A DNA stretch of 64,000 bases from Maniola hyperantus (GCF_902806685.2 NC_048560.1:2024492-2088491); one strand, 5' to 3'; numbered from the stretch's first letter, positions 21,825 to 32,905 are shown. Notes: a model not told the origin generated them from the sequence alone. A program made the numbers and translations.

Positions 21825-22292
21825 GTAAGTTTTTTTTTTAAATTTTGCTCCGAATCTAGGGTCTAATATTACTTCTAATATAAGTCGATTTCAGAACGTT
21901 TTTTATTTTTGTCTGTAGGAGTAGGAAGTTCATTGACCCCCGTTTGTTAATGTGTCATAATATGATGGTAAAAAAGGGTAGACTTTAGAAAATCATTAAA
22001 TCGAATATAATACGTCAAAAATGACTTCTCACACGCCATTTTAACTTTTTGTGTCAAAAGTATGATTTTAGTCTAAAAGATTAGGTACCTAACCAAATGG
22101 TAACCACAAGTAAGTAAGTAGGTAGGTAGGTAGGATTACTTAAGAAATGTTTTGGGTAGGTAAGTAGGTACCTAAGTAACCTAGTGTTAATAACATGTAT
22201 AGTGAAGGTTCCTACCTACTTACCTACTTATGTCGCTGGTAGGTACCCTTCTACCTAGATTTCATAGATTTTAAACAAATTCACTACTAGAT
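21825..22292. other. AT-rich with TAGG tracts
   Basis: Presumed intronic. GTAAGTAAGTAGGTAGGTAG-type simple sequence at about 22105-22260. Confidence 0.35.
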
Positions 22293-22506
22293 AAATATAT
22301 AAAAGGAAAGGGTGACTGACTGACTGACTCATCTATCAACGCACAGCTCAAACTACTGGACGGATCGGGCTGAAATTTGACATGCAGATAGCTATAATGA
22401 CGTAGGCATCCGCTAAGAAAGGATTTAAAAAAATTAAACTCCTAAGGGGGTGAAATTGGGGTTTGGTACTTAGTCCACGCGGACGAAGTCGCAGGCATAA
22501 GCTAGT
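22293..22506 (-). repeat. RTE-A tail
   Basis: It is complete from the AATATATAAAAGGAAAG end to GTCGCAGGCATAAGCTAGTA. Confidence 0.75.
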
Positions 22507-22730
22507 AAATAATATAGGAGTAACCTATCTAAGTACATTAATTTAATCAAAGCGACGCAAGAAATTACAGGATAAAGCTCGGACGGTAGGCCTATTTCTA
22601 CACTAAGTAGGTACCTACCTAGCCTAGCTAGAATCTAGATACTTAGGTAGGTACCTCTACGTGCTTTGTGCAATGCAGCCTATTTTTAAGTTCCAACTAT
22701 ATAGGTTGTAGGTACCTACCTAATACCTAT

Positions 22731-23040
22731 AAGCTGTGATAGCCTAGTGGTTAGGAGGTCCGCTTTCTAATCGGAGGTCGGGGGTTCGATCCCTGGCACG
22801 CACCATTAACTTTTCGGAGTTACTTATGTGCGTTTTTAAAAACAATTAAATATCACTTGCTTTAACGGTGAAGGAAAACATCGTGAGGAAACCTGCCTAC
22901 CTGAGAGTTCTCCATGTTCTCAAAAGGAAGTCTGCCAATCCGCATTGGGCCAACATGGCAGACTATGGCCTAAACCCTTCTCACTTTGAGAGGAGACCCG
23001 TGTTCTGCAGTGAGCCGGCGATGGTTTGATCATGATGAAT
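22731..23040 (+). repeat. SINE-1, near full length
   Basis: The head AGCTGTGATAGCCTAGTGGT (A box), GGGGGTTCGATCCC (B box), the body and the end TTGATCATGATGA are all present. Confidence 0.85.
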
Positions 23041-23068
23041 ACCTACCTATTAGATAGAATTTTTGACG

Positions 23069-23245
23069 ACCTCCGTGGCGCAGTGGTGAATGCTCTGATC
23101 CTATAAGTGGGAGGTCTCGGGTTTGGGATCTCACTCTCAGAAGTGTCGTATGGGAGTTTATACCTTCTACACTTCAAACACCTTTGAGAACATTTTGGGC
23201 ACAGATGAGGAAATCTCAAAAGTTTAGGTTAAAATAAAATTACTT
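23069..23245 (+). repeat. SINE-2 copy
   Basis: GACCTCCGTGGCGCAGTGGT is the tRNA-like head. The B box is diverged (CTCGGGTTTGGGATC). The body does not match other copies closely. Confidence 0.55.
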
Positions 23246-23364
23246 ATTAGTCATACATTAGGCTAGATCGTAATATAATTGAGTAGCTAATTGGCACTCA
23301 ACAATAAGGAAAAAAAAGATGAGGAAATAAAGGAGATTATGGCAAGGGTGCGAGTTGCGTGCGA

Positions 23365-23590
23365 ACTTCATCATCATGATAAACCCATCGCCGGCTCAGT
23401 ACAGAGCACGGGTCTCCTCTCAGACTGACAAGGCTTTTGGCTATAGTCTACCACGCTGGCCATGTGCGTACAGCGTGTTGGTAGACTTCACACACCTTTG
23501 AGAACATTATATGGAGAACTCTCAGGCATGCAGGTTTCTTCACGATGTTTTCCTTCACCGTTAAAGCAAATAATTATTTAATTACACACC
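23365..23590 (-). repeat. SINE-1, head missing
   Basis: A CATCATCATGAT end at the left through to CACCGTTAAAGCAAATAATT. The tRNA head is absent. It lies head-to-head with the next copy. Confidence 0.75.
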
Positions 23591-23599
23591 CACTTAATA

Positions 23600-23925
23600 A
23601 GCTGTGATAGCCTAGCGGTAAGGAGGTCCGCTTTCCAATCCGAGGTCGGGGGTTCGATCCCGGGCACGCACCTCTAACTTTTCGGAGTTAAGTATATGCG
23701 TTTTAATTAATTAAATATCATTTGCTTTAACGGTGCAGGAAAACATCGTGAGGAAACCTGCATGCCTGAGAGTTCTTCATAATGTTATCAAAGGTGTGTG
23801 AAGTCTACCATTCCGCACATGGCCAGCGTGGTAGACTATGGCCAAAAACCCTTCTCACTCTGAGAGGGGACCCGTGCTCTGTAGTGAGCCGGTGATGGGT
23901 TGATCATAATGATGATGATACCTAC
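23600..23925 (+). repeat. SINE-1, full length
   Basis: AAGCTGTGATAGCCTAGCGG, GGGGGTTCGATCCCGGGCAC, the full body, and an ATAATGATGATGATA tail. Confidence 0.85.
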
Positions 23926-23972
23926 TTAAAACGCACATAGGTACCTGCCTAAGTACCTATAGTAGGTAGGTA

Positions 23973-24107
23973 CGCGACAGGTTGAGATGGCAATCGGGTA
24001 TGAGGCGTGGGGACCCGACACACCCGCCCATCAGCCGGGTTAGCGCGGGGGTAGTGTGGGTGTGCGGGGCTTCCCTCCCCGATTGCCATCTCGACCTGTC
24101 GCGGACT
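23973..24107. mobile_element. M6 MITE (GC-rich)
   Basis: CGCGACAGGTTGAGATGGCA at the left is inverted at the right as TGCCATCTCGACCTGTCGCG, around a GC-rich centre. Partial copies lie at 31096, 39113 and 40355. A TA flank is suggested by the copy at 39111. Confidence 0.75.
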
Positions 24108-24119
24108 ATACCTACCTAA

Positions 24120-24753
24120 CTCCGAAAAGTTAGAAGTCGCCCGGGATCGAACCCCTGACTGTCAGGCGGACGTCTTAACCACTAGGCTATCACTGCTTAA
24201 AATAGCTTTAGAAGATTATGATATATATAAAACTCATTATAGAGTTATTGAATTTAGGCCTATCGTTGTATTATGCCACCTAAATAGAAACTCCGAAAAT
24301 TTAGAGGTCGCCCGGGATCGAACCCTGACCATTTGGGAGAGGTCAGGTTAACCACTAGGATATCACCGCTTAAAACGAAGAAAACTCATTATAGAATTAC
24401 TAGCGACCCGCCCCGGCTTCGCATGGGTGCAATGTAGATACTAATAAGGTAAGAGGTGTCATTGCCTCGGAAACTCTCAAATGAGAGGATTTTTTTCCGA
24501 CCTAATTCACAATTTCTCAATTTCTCTAGGGATCTCTAATTTTTTGAGTATTAAACTATAGCTATAAACCTTCCTCTTGAATCACTCTATCTGTTGGTGA
24601 AAACCGCATTAAAATCCTTTGCGTAGTTTAAAAGATCTACGCGTTCATACATACATACTTAGGTACATACAGACAGCGGGAAGCGACTTTATTTTATAGG
24701 TACTATGTAGAGATTGAATTTAGGCCTATCGTTGTATTATGCCACCTAAATAG
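24120..24753 (-). repeat. 171-bp tandem duplication of a SINE-1 head and flank, one copy interrupted
   Basis: Unit 1 (24120-24290) and unit 2 (24291 to about 24400, plus 24711-24753) share the SINE-1 head in reverse, AACTCATTATAGA, and GAATTTAGGCCTATCGTTGT. Unit 2 is split by an RTE-C tail, so the duplication is older than that insertion. Confidence 0.75.
24400..24710 (+). repeat. RTE-C tail
   Basis: TAGCGACCCGCCCCGGCTTC is the start of a common lepidopteran RTE 3' region. It runs to GACAGCGGGAAGCGACTTTA, and sits inside unit 2 of the tandem duplication. Confidence 0.65.
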
Positions 24754-24942
24754 ATAACGCCACGGCATGCAGTGATGCAGGTAGGTAGGTACCTACCTAT
24801 TTATCAAAAACTAACACTTCAAAATGACTACCTGATAAAATATTACAAAATTTATCGTTTAAACTTTTTAATGGACAGTGAGAAAACGATTCTTATAACG
24901 CACAGACTAAAGGAAAGAGTTAGACGGAACCCTCGAGAATGC

Positions 24943-25081
24943 ACGCGACGGATCGGGCTGAAATTTGGCATGCAGATAGTTATTAATATGATGTAGACAT
25001 CCGCTAAGAAAATATTTTTTAAAATTCAACCCCTTAGCGTTGAAATGTGTGTATTCCACGAAATCGCGGGTATAAGCTAGT
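24943..25081 (-). repeat. RTE-A tail, truncated
   Basis: CGACGGATCGGGCTGAAATT to CGCGGGTATAAGCTAGTA. Confidence 0.7.
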
Positions 25082-26085
25082 AAATAAAATGATCGGAAAT
25101 TTAGCCGTTCACAAAATATTTACCTATTTGGTATTGCTTCAAAATAAAATTCGCTTTTTTAGAATGGTTTCTCTACTGTAGGCCCATACACCGTCTATCT
25201 TCTCTTTGAGTCTGTGTTAACATAACATAGCTTGACCGGAAATTAAGCCGTATGGGAATTATTTATTGTTTTTTAATGCGTGAAAAGAGGTTGTAAGTTT
25301 TGTCATTTTAGTTTATTGCGCGGCGGAACGTCTTTGAATTTTTTTTTTAATATTCAAAAACTCTTGTATATTTAACATTTTTCTATTCGATGTTTGATAA
25401 ATCAGTATCATCTAAAGATCATCCATGGGCCATGTAGCAAGCAGGGTTGGAATTTTTTTTTACTGATTTTTTTGCCCTGACTGCAGGATAGGTATGTTGG
25501 CTTAATTTAATTTAATTTAATTTAAAACAACTTTATTTTTAATAGATTTACAGAGAGTAAGAATACAGGATAGCGACCTTATCACTAAAGTGATCTCTTC
25601 CAGGCAACCCATACTTACTTAAGAACTTATAGAACTGTAAGACGGGGAGTCGCAATGTAGCTATAAATATAATATATATATAAATATATATAGGTATATA
25701 TAAAACATATACACTCTAATAGCTATCTATTGTAAACACCTTGTCTTCCCATATTCATACAAATAAATTATTTCATTTCATTTCATTAAAGAACAAATCA
25801 TTTAAAAATGATATTTTATTGTTGCGTTTGTATACGGTCCACCTATCTTTTTTTTTAATAGATACTTAGAACAAATGCGAAAGTTTTATTATTTTCATTA
25901 GAGAAATACAGTTCTACAGATTTATTTATCAAAAATATCATTAAATTAAAATAACTAAAACTAAGAATCAAAATTTTGAGCCCTAGGTAAGGGTGCCCAT
26001 TATGCAGGCAGCATACCCGCGCTGAATAGCTATCGAATCTATATACCTATCTTATTTATCTACCTATTTAATATTTAACCGTTTA
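25082..26085. other. AT-rich; LINE tail scraps
   Basis: It contains a (TTAAT)n run at about 25500-25525, a reverse LINE tail fragment with CTCTTCCAGGCAACCC at about 25597, and an AATAAATTATTTCATTTC-type tail at about 25763-25790. No gene. Confidence 0.45.
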
Positions 26086-27365
26086 GAGCCTCAATAACTC
26101 AACGGTTAAAGAGTGGACTGAAATCCGAAAGGTCGGCGGTTCAAATCCCATCCCAATTAAAAAGAGCAACTGCCGAGTTAAAAAAACATTCTATTCTATT
26201 CTATTCTATTCTATTCTATTCTATTCTATTCTATTCTATTCTATTCTATTCTATTCTATTCTATTCTATTCTATTCTATTCTATTCTATTCTATTCTATT
26301 CTATTCTATTCTATTCTATTCTATTCTATTCTATTCTATTCTATTCTATTCTATTCTATTCTATTCTATTCTATTCTATTCTATTCTATTCTATTCTATT
26401 CTATTCTATTCTATTCTATTCTATTCTATTCTATTCTATTCTATTCTATTCTATTCTATTCTATTCTATTCTATTCTATTCTATTCTATTCTATTCTATT
26501 CTATTCTATTCTATTCTATTCTATTCTATTCTATTCTATTCTATTCTATTCTATTCTATTCTATTCTATTCTATTCTATTCTATTCTATTCTATTCTATT
26601 CTATTCTATTCTATTCTATTCTATTCTATTCTATTCTATTCTATTCTATTCTATTCTATTCTATTCTATTCTATTCTATTCTATTCTATTCTATTCTATT
26701 CTATTCTATTCTATTCTATTCTATTCTATTCTATTCTATTCTATTCTATTCTATTCTATTCTATTCTATTCTATTCTATCTATTCTATTCTATCTATTCT
26801 ATTCTATTCTATTCTATTCTATTCTATTCTATTCTATTCTATTCTATTCTATTCTATTCTATTCTATTCTATTCTATTCTATTCTATTCTATTCTATTCT
26901 ATTCTATTCTATTCTATTCTATTCTATTCTATTCTATTCTATTCTATTCTATTCTATTCTATTCTATTCTATTCTATTCTATTCTATTCTATTCTATTCT
27001 ATTCTATTCTATTCTATTCTATTCTATTCTATTCTATTCTATTCTATTCTATTCTATTCTATTCTATTCTATTCTATTCTATTCTATTCTATTCTATTCT
27101 ATTCTATTCTATTCTATTCTATTCTATTCTATTCTATTCTATTCTATTCTATTCTATTCTATTCTATTCTATTCTATTCTATTCTATTCTATTCTATTCT
27201 ATTCTATTCTATTCTATTCTATTCTATTCTATTCTATTCTATTCTATTCTATTCTATTCTATTCTATTCTATTCTATTCTATTCTATCCATTGCACTAAG
27301 TATACTGTCGTGTCGTACCTACTCGCTCCGAGCACAAGCATTACGCTTAGTTGGAGATAGGGATA
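26086..27365 (+). repeat. SINE-3 (tRNA-Phe-like head) split by a satellite
   Basis: The head GCCTCAATAACTCAACGGTT ... GGTCGGCGGTTCAAATCCC resembles tRNA-Phe. The SINE resumes after the satellite at 27288 with CCATTGCACTAAGTAT ... ACGCTTAGTTGG. Intact copies at 62627-62770 (+) and 36425-36583 (-) show that the two halves are normally adjacent. Confidence 0.75.
26188..27287. repeat. (CTATT)n satellite, about 220 units
   Basis: This is 1100 bp of perfect pentamer, broken only by two 4-bp units (CTAT) near 26779-26795. Just before it is GAGCAACTGCCGAGTTAAAA, which looks like the end of a LINE, so the array may have grown from a LINE's pentameric tail. Confidence 0.95.
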
Positions 27366-27390
27366 TCTTCTCGTGTGTTGGAGGGGAAAG

Positions 27391-27463
27391 AAAAAATACG
27401 ACTGTAGTAGGTATACGGAACCCTCGGTGCGCGAGTCTGACTCGCACTTGGCCGGTTTTTTTT
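27391..27463 (-). repeat. Rep-D terminal fragment
   Basis: TACGACTGTAGTAGG, ACGGAACCCTCGGTGCGCGA and CTCGCACTTGGCCGGTTTTT. Confidence 0.75.
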
Positions 27464-27833
27464 GCCCGGCCGCACCTCGGAAATCAAAGCAAAAATCTCG
27501 AAAAATGAATTTGTGCTTTAGCATTTGAGAGGAGATGAGGCCGATTAGGAATACCTAAACCAATCTTTTTTCCGAAACTAAAAAAAATATCAAAGCACCT
27601 TGTTTCCAAGTCGGTTACCCCTCACAATAGAGCTAGATGCCACTGTGATAGTTGCTACGACCCTCCATCCCCGGGGCGTGGTTGGGGCACGCCCTTGTCA
27701 TTTATGTTTTGCACCCCACTTTGCTTGCGATAGGTATTCCGATAGAGGCTTAGTCTACGTTTTTATCATTTTGCACTGCCAAAAATGAAAAAAGGAGTGT
27801 AATACAAAACTTCAATGAGGCACCCATATTACC
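27464..27833. other. No gene recognised
   Basis: Mixed composition. A 62-codon frame at 27600 has no recognisable feature. Confidence 0.35.
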
Positions 27834-27978
27834 CAGTGGCGTGCATAGGGTTTAAAGCCAGGGTAAGCAGTTGTTAGGTAAGCAAGTCAAAGGATAATGA
27901 GCATTGAACAATTTCAACCGAGTTAACTATTTCTTGGGTAAGCAGCGCTTTTATGCCTCTATGAGTTGCACGCTACTG
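27834..27978. mobile_element. M1 hAT MITE, copy 1
   Basis: CAGTGGCGTGCATAGG at the left and GTTGCACGCTACTG at the right, with the perfect 8-bp duplication ATATTACC at 27826-27833 and 27979-27986. Confidence 0.9.
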
Positions 27979-28119
27979 ATATTACCTATAGGTAGGTAGG
28001 TATCTATAGGTACTAACTCTTACTGGCAAATACCTAGGTAAGCTCTGCTGCTTACGCTGTTAGAGAATTCGACCTGACGTGAAAACCGCAAAAATAGGGT
28101 ATGTTTTGCTTATTTTCAT

Positions 28120-28372
28120 AGCAAGTCTCATGCCTTCTAATCGAAGGTCGAAGATTCGATCCCGGGCACCTTTAACTTTTCGGAGTTTTAAGTAATTAAA
28201 CGTCGTGAGGAAACCTGCATGCCTTAGAGTTCTCCATAATGTTCTCAAAGGTGTGTGAAGTCTACCAATACGCACTTGACCAACGTGGTTAGACTATAGT
28301 CAAAACCCTTCTCTCTGAGAGGAGACCCGTGCTCTGTAGTGAGTCGGCGTTGGGTTGATCATGGTGATGATG
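28120..28372 (+). repeat. SINE-1, 5' truncated
   Basis: It starts inside the head (CTTCTAATCGAAGGTCG), has GATTCGATCCCGGGCAC and the full body, and ends in GATCATGGTGATGATG. Confidence 0.75.
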
Positions 28373-28587
28373 TCGTAATCATGGAATCTTGGAAAATATG
28401 GGGTAAAGCGGCAAATATTGGGAGAATTGGGTATAGACATGACTGACAGAGTGACAAACTGCAGACGACTACTTTTATCCCGACAAATCAAAAAGTTCCA
28501 AAAAAAAATCATAAACCTAAATTCTCGCGGACGAAGTCGCGGGCTTTAGCTTGTTTATTATAGGTAGGTAGTGATTAGGTATGCTAG

Positions 28588-28730
28588 CAGTGGCGTGCAC
28601 AGGAGTTCAAGCCAGGGTATGCATTTAGGTATGAACTTATTTTACGGCAGGTTATAATGAAAAATAAGCATTGATTTATTACAATAAGGGTAAGCAGTGC
28701 GTTTATGCTTCTATGAGCTGCACGCCACTG
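28588..28730. mobile_element. M1 hAT MITE, copy 2
   Basis: CAGTGGCGTGCACAGG ... GCTGCACGCCACTG with the perfect 8-bp duplication TATGCTAG at 28580-28587 and 28731-28738. Confidence 0.9.
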
Positions 28731-28856
28731 TATGCTAGGTCGCGAGAAAAGGCCAATTAAAAAAATACCTAGGAACTAAAATTCTAAAACGTCTAAAGTT
28801 TGGTTAGGTAGGCATGTTATACTTACCTAATATACTAGATAGATACAGTATACGCG

Positions 28857-28978
28857 GCCAAGAGTGTTGAACATCGATCTTTAGAAGGAGACAGCAGATG
28901 TGTAGAGCACTGTCTCGGTCGTTAAGACCGACAAAGCGTCATATGGGTATGAGTGACAGAGACAACGCTCTACAAAGA
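28857..28978. mobile_element. M4 MITE, copy 3 (truncated)
   Basis: The left arm ACATCGATCTTTAGAAGGAG and the centre TCGTTAAGACCGACAAAGCG are kept. The right arm stops after CTCTACAAAG. Confidence 0.65.
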
Positions 28979-29349
28979 TGGATTGTCATTTGTCAAAAAC
29001 CACATCTCCATGGCTGCCATCATCATGAGGCATCCAGACTTATACAATGGATTGATTGTTATTTATATCTGGCGGGAATGGACTATGAGTCATATTTAAT
29101 TGTTAACTATTTGAATCAACATATTTTGTGTCATGTTTAACATCTAGCTGATTTAATTGTTACGTTAATGATTTGTGACGTCACAGGAAGTATCATTTAG
29201 TTCAATCACTTTGCAATTTGTAAAATACCGGAAGTTAAATAATACCAACCTTTAAAATATATCAGTTTTGCTGTCCTGTCAAATTAGTATAAAAAGCGTA
29301 GGTTTAATAAAAATGGCGGTCAGACTAAGGCGCAAGCTAAGTATGCTTA
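28979..29349. other. No gene recognised
   Basis: AT-rich. Nothing supportable. Confidence 0.35.
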
Positions 29350-30022
29350 ATAAAAATTTTTTACAAAAAAAATAAAAACCGACTTCGTTACATAAACACT
29401 AAAAATTGAAAAATAATTTAATTTATTACCGAATATATTATGTATACAAGAGTTAATATAGTTCCATAATAATACTTTTTGGTGCCGGTGCCAATTAGCT
29501 TTAGCTGCGCGAATCGTCTAGACTTCATATTTTTATGGGACTCTACAATGGCACCTCATTGGCACCGACCCCAAAAAATATTATTATGGAACTATATTAA
29601 CTCTTGTATACATAATATATTCGGTAATAAATTAAATTATTTTTCAATTTTTAGTGTTTATGTAACGAAGTCGGTTTTTATTTTTTTTGTAAAAAAATTT
29701 TATTTCACAATTTTTAGTGGCCCCATGGAATTATGCTATGACTGGTTAAAAATCTACTGTTTACTAAGCTATTACACTGATCGCGAGCAATTTACTCTTA
29801 TCCGTTGAGGAGTTCCAGTATCTATCTTCGAAGATGTTCATGAGATCTTCACCAAATTGAAATGGGACCAACTTTGAAGTATACCCTTTCAAACAAAAAA
29901 AGAATTTTCAAAATCGGTCCAGGCGTTTTTGAGTAATCGGGGAACATACATAAAAAAAAAAAAAAAAAAAAAGATTCCGACGAATTGAGAACCTCCTCCT
30001 TTTTTTGAAGTCGGTTAAAAAT
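29350..30022. mobile_element. Element with a 140-bp-arm palindrome and AACCGACTTC ends
   Basis: The arms 29350-29490 and 29558-29702 are near-perfect inverses (for example ATATAGTTCCATAATAATA with TATTATTATGGAACTATAT). Downstream at 29703-30022 is a common lepidopteran module with GATTCCGACGAATTGAGAAC, ending GAAGTCGGTTAAAAAT, the inverse of the AAAAACCGACTTC at about 29371. I read it as one DNA element or two overlapping ones. Confidence 0.6.
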
Positions 30023-30292
30023 ACAGTGAAGTGAAATTGGAAACTGACTATTATTGAAGACCATCCCTATACTTCTGGAACACATTCTAAAAGCCGATGT
30101 TCATCACTTTTGGCCTCGTACTGTACCTACCTACGCATTTGTTTGTTCGAATTAAAAATTTGACACTGGATTAAGATTAAACTTAAGCACTAAGTATTAT
30201 CATTCCATTAATTATAGTGATTTCCACCTATAATTAATTATCATTCTAATAAATATATAATTAATTAGCCTTATCTACTTTATTAGCCACTA

Positions 30293-30568
30293 GCTTATGC
30301 TCGCGACTTCGTCCGCGTGGACTACATAAATTTCAAACCCCCATTTTACCCCCTTAGGGGTTGAATTTTTTAAAATCCCCGACCCTCGATGGTTGTTTCA
30401 AAATCGTGTGGAAACTTTATTTTTTTTGGGATAAGAGTTAGGTAAGGTCCGTCTTCGGGATGCAAGGTATCTCTCGTCAAAATCGTCAATTATGAATGTA
30501 CTTACTTAGGTCGTAAAAAGATACCTAAGTACCAGACAGACACACTTTCGCATTTATAATATTAGTAT
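30293..30568 (+). repeat. RTE tail, A-type head with B-type end
   Basis: The head CGCGACTTCGTCCGCGTGGA and CCCCTTAGGGGTTGAATTTT are RTE-A. The end GGGATGCAAGGTATCTCT ... CGCATTTATAATATTAG is RTE-B. It is either a natural intermediate family or a recombinant. Confidence 0.65.
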
Positions 30569-30569
30569 G

Positions 30570-30803
30570 GACTAGCTTATGCTCGCGACTTCTTCCGCGT
30601 GGACTACACAAATTTCGAAACACTATTTCATCCCCTTAGGGGTTGAATTTAAAAAATCCTTTCTTAGCGGATGCCTACGTCATAATAGCTATCTGCATAC
30701 CAAATTTCAGCCCGATCTGCCCAGTAGTTAGTTTGAGCTGTGCGTTGATAGATCAGTCAGGTCAGTCAGTCACCATTTCCTTTTATATATAGGTATAGAT
30801 TAG
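30570..30803 (+). repeat. RTE-A tail
   Basis: It directly abuts the previous copy, starting ACTAGCTTATGCTCGCGACT and ending TTTCCTTTTATATATAGG. Confidence 0.75.
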
Positions 30804-31095
30804 TATGGATACAGGATATGGATTTAACAAAAAGCCAAGTTATCACGATCAAACGCCTCGAACAAATCCCAAAAAGGTTTAACAACTAAAACCCCATGTT
30901 TAAGCGCAATTAGTTATTAAAATATTAAGTAAACAATCGTATAAAAGTACATAATCTGAGTTCAGCCGACATTACACGCTAATCTGCCAATACGGGCGTA
31001 TTACGCGTGTTATTCGACTTATTAGGGTTCCCTAACTCGAACGTAAAAACCCTTAAGAAGTGTTTATTGTAGTGCTTTCCAAAGGTATCTTAATG
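30804..31095. other. No gene recognised
   Basis: AT-rich. Nothing supportable. Confidence 0.35.
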
Positions 31096-31190
31096 TGCGA
31101 CAGGTTGAAATGGCAATTGAAGAGGGAACGCCCCGCACAGCCTCCGCGCTAACCCGGTGCGGGCGAGCGCAGGTGACGTGCGGTTCTTAT
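31096..31190. mobile_element. M6 MITE fragment
   Basis: GCGACAGGTTGAAATGGCAA then a GC-rich body with CGCCCCGCACAGCC. The right end is missing. Confidence 0.6.
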
Positions 31191-31196
31191 TTTTAA

Positions 31197-31434
31197 CTAG
31201 CTTAGATATGCTCGCGACTTCGTCCGCGTGGACTACACAAATTTCAAACCCCTATTTCACCCCTTTAGGGGTTGAATTTTCAAAAATCCTGTCTTTGCGT
31301 ATGCCTACGTCATAATAGCTATCTACATGCCAAATTTCAGCCCGATTCGTCCAGTAGTTTGAGCTGTACGTTGATAGATCAGTCAGTCACTCAGTCAGTC
31401 AGTCAGTCACCTTTTCCATTTATATATTTAGATT
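31197..31434 (+). repeat. RTE-A tail
   Basis: ACTAGCTTAGATATGCTCGC ... CAGTCAGTCAGTCAGTCACC ... TTTATATATTTAGAT; complete. Confidence 0.75.
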
Positions 31435-31933
31435 TACATTTAAGTTTACTTAATACAATTGACAGTTATTAACTTATTATTATACCTTCCTAACACAATA
31501 ACAAAATAAAAACATCTTAAATTCAAAAAAACTTCAGATAAATACCTACCTAAGGCAAAATTGTACGGAGCCCTCAAGGCTTAAATAAGTTTCAAACTAC
31601 CCACATTTTTCGCTTTTATTTTTTAAGTACAAAAACGAATCACAACTGTATTTTATCGTTAATTACTTGAAAAAATGTGATAAATAAAGATTATAGACAA
31701 CATTTGGCAACGTCCTGCGATACCTAACTGATAACTGATAAGACGATAACTGATAAGACGCCGTGTCAAGATCTAGATTATTTCACGATCGATGGATTTT
31801 TTACAATCTAATTACTTACTTGTTTGTTGAAATTAAGTGATAAATTCGATTATAAATTGATAAGGTGGTCAACACTCAACAGTAGCTAATGTAAGTCGAT
31901 AAATGCCAATATAATAATACCTAGCTATTATCT
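31435..31933. other. No gene recognised
   Basis: AT-rich. Near-duplicate words AACTGATAAGACG occur twice at about 31728-31762. Confidence 0.35.
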
Positions 31934-32090
31934 AAATATGTATAAGGAAAAGGTGACTGACTAACTGACTGACTGATCTATAAACGCACAGCTCAAACTA
32001 CTGGACGTATCGGGCTGATATTTGGCATGCAGATAGCTAATGATATGACGTAGACATCCGCTAAGAAACTATTTTTGAAAAATTATAATG
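31934..32090 (-). repeat. RTE-A tail, head missing
   Basis: TCTAAATATGTATAAGGAAA ... ATCGGGCTGATATTTGGCAT ... CATCCGCTAAGAAAC. Confidence 0.7.
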
Positions 32091-32589
32091 GTTAAATTAG
32101 GATAATAGGTAGGTAGGTACATCATGAAGAATCCAGCATCCATCCTGCAAGGCGTGCATGTTTCCTTAGCTTACTTATTTATATTACTTTTTTAACTTTA
32201 ATGCTAATTAAAAAGTTCTACCTATCTCGCATCTTGCATTTGGCGATTCAAAAGTACTTGTAAATGTTTTGAATAAAAATATTTTTGATTTTCATTTAGC
32301 TGAAGAACCAGATTTGCTAATATGACCCCCACCCCCCCCCCCCCCCCCCCCCCCCCTGTTAAAATGTCTACGCGTTATACCTCTAACTATTCAATTTGAT
32401 TTCATCTAATCTTCGGAACGATGCAAAGGGCAAACAATTAAAATTAATTGGCCATGTTTGATAGTAAGGGTACGAAATAAATAAAATAATAGGTAGGTAA
32501 CTGTTTGTCTCTACAAAAATAAATAAATAAAAAAAAGTAATAGGGACGTTTGCATCCCTTAATGTTTTACATGGTCTATTAGCGATAAT
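32091..32589. other. No gene; poly(C) run
   Basis: A run of 25 C occupies 32332-32356 in AT-rich DNA. It may be real or an assembly/sequencing artefact. Confidence 0.6.
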
Positions 32590-32905
32590 AAGCTGTGATA
32601 CCCTAGTGGTTAGGACGTCCGCCTTCTAATCGGAGGTCGGGGGTTCGATCCCATGCACGCACCTCTAACTTTTCGGAGTTATGTGCGTTTTAATTAATTA
32701 AATATCACTTGCTTTAACGGTGAAGGGAAACATCGTGAGGAAACCTGCATGCCTGAGAGTTCTCCATAATGTGTCTCAAAGGTGTGTGAAGTCTACCAAT
32801 CCGCACATGGCCAGTGACTAAGTATGGTCAAAACCCTTCTCACTCTGAGAGGAGACCCATGCTCTGTAGTGAGCCGGTGATGACGATGGATCATGATGAT
32901 GATTA
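32590..32905 (+). repeat. SINE-1, full length
   Basis: AAGCTGTGATACCCTAGTGG head, GGGGGTTCGATCCCATGCAC, the full body, and GATCATGATGATGATTA. Confidence 0.85.

Noticed and set aside
22080..22140. TTAGG-like telomeric sequence among the TAGG tracts
   Set aside because: The units are GTAGGTAGG tetramers, not TTAGG pentamers.
26086..26160. Possible tRNA-Phe gene
   Set aside because: Same head as SINE-3 at 36425 and 62627; the 3' side continues as SINE body.
26188..27287. Telomere or centromere repeat
   Set aside because: Insect telomeres are TTAGG; this is CTATT and sits inside a SINE with single-copy-like flanks.
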